Shown here: piece after piece, positions 63,651 through 64,000 of the stretch
How positions within the stretch are numbered: the stretch's first letter is position 1
Layout: each line of letters opens with the position of its first letter
Assembly (NCBI GenBank): GCA_963766995.1
Contig: CAVYCE010000003.1
Coordinates: 186,001 to 250,000 of the forward strand
Length of the DNA: 64,000 nt
Origin: Bog-473 sp963766995
GTDB taxonomy: Bacteria; Actinomycetota; Acidimicrobiia; Acidimicrobiales; RAAP-2
Direction of reading: 5' to 3'
Translations under genes and position numbers: made by a program
Notes under the pieces: model-generated
What the model saw: only the letters and a program-made list of their open reading frames with translations
What the model was told of the DNA's origin: nothing
The model's database searches: none

Positions 63651-64000
63651 TCAGACTTGACCTGGAGCAGCGTCCCCGCGCACCTCTTTGCTGATCTGGT
63701 CCAATCGACCGATTCTCGTGTCATCCAGTCCTAAGTATTGAATGAGCACCCCAGCAACGTACGGCTCATCGATCTGATTCGCACGGGCCATTTCCTCGAT
63801 ATCGGCCCAGTCCCTTCGGCGATTGAACATCGCCTTGAATACGGCCAGGTCATTGCAGCTCAAGAAAGGTAACCGTCGTCCATCTAATTCGTGTTCGACG
63901 GCATGAAGTTGGAGGTCGTCATGGAACTCGGTGGTGTTGAGAAACAAGTCGATAGGGATTTCGTCGAAGAACAGACGGTGCTGGCCGTCTTTCTCAAGGA
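63651..64000 (-). CDS. nucleotidyltransferase-like protein, C-terminal part (5' end outside window)
   Basis: The frame stays open to the window edge. Visible: GQHRLFFDEIPIDLFLNTTEFHDDL then LPFLSCNDLAVFKAMFNRRRDWADIEEM, the pattern of small nucleotidyltransferases whose substrate-binding half ends in a helical bundle. The catalytic GS...DxD is not in the window. Such genes often accompany toxin modules. Confidence 0.62.
   Translation of the reverse strand, partial: LEKDGQHRLFFDEIPIDLFLNTTEFHDDLQLHAVEHELDGRRLPFLSCNDLAVFKAMFNRRRDWADIEEMARANQIDEPYVAGVLIQYLGLDDTRIGRLDQISKEVRGDAAPGQV

Overview
The window is GC-rich DNA from an actinobacterium, most likely an uncultured member of the Acidimicrobiia or a related lineage (inference from gene content; no 16S or other marker gene is present). 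Supporting features are a complete YrbE/Mce lipid-transport operon, a DUF222 (13E12-type) HNH protein, a class E-like sortase, a DUF2332 protein, many GTG starts and actinobacterial LexA boxes.

Layout. 1-8 kb: lipid/redox genes (SDR, flavoprotein disulfide reductase, CoA-transferase family III), one gene broken by an in-frame TAG, and five unrelated short tandem repeats at gene edges. 8-12.8 kb: beta-carbonic anhydrase, DUF222/HNH protein, Cys/Asp-rich protein, exonuclease III, two exported proteins. 12.9-18.8 kb: an Opp/Dpp-type ABC importer (binding protein, two permeases, one fused double ATPase); the second permease has a one-base frameshift. 18.8-24.2 kb: a lipoprotein, a small exported protein, a 928-residue cyclase/ATPase/TPR regulator and an acyltransferase. 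24.2-33.2 kb (minus strand): yrbEA-yrbEB-mceA-B-C-D-E-F-mas with mostly 4-base start/stop overlaps; mceE is frameshifted. 33.3-36.6 kb: ferritin-like hydrolase and Baeyer-Villiger-type flavoprotein, divergent from a TetR regulator across a palindromic operator; these may be co-transcribed with the mce operon.

36.6-50 kb is the accessory stretch: an AbrB-type antitoxin coupled to a short PIN-like remnant, a secreted HExxH/vWD protein, a DUF305/LVIVD pair, a 1703-residue protein with three six-repeat NHL propellers, and an ISL3-family insertion sequence with an exact 8-bp target duplication. A 44-bp copy of the 3' part of tRNA-Val lies at 42.8 kb in the same orientation as the intact tRNA-Val gene at 49.9-50.0 kb, the geometry expected for an integrated element.

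50-64 kb returns to chromosomal genes: PhyH-type dioxygenase, DEDDh exonuclease, GH3 glycosidase, tRNA-Cys, GlnD-like protein, L,D-transpeptidase, sortase and DUF2332. At 60.5-62.8 kb there is an SOS operon (LysM membrane protein, NrdR, DNA polymerase IV) led by a TTGACA-N18-TGCAAT promoter with three LexA boxes and no adjacent lexA. A VapBC-like module with its own operator and a partial nucleotidyltransferase-like gene close the window.

The strongest leads are the SOS operon, the tRNA-bounded segment, and two separate frameshifts that both look like one G inserted into CTC-AAT.
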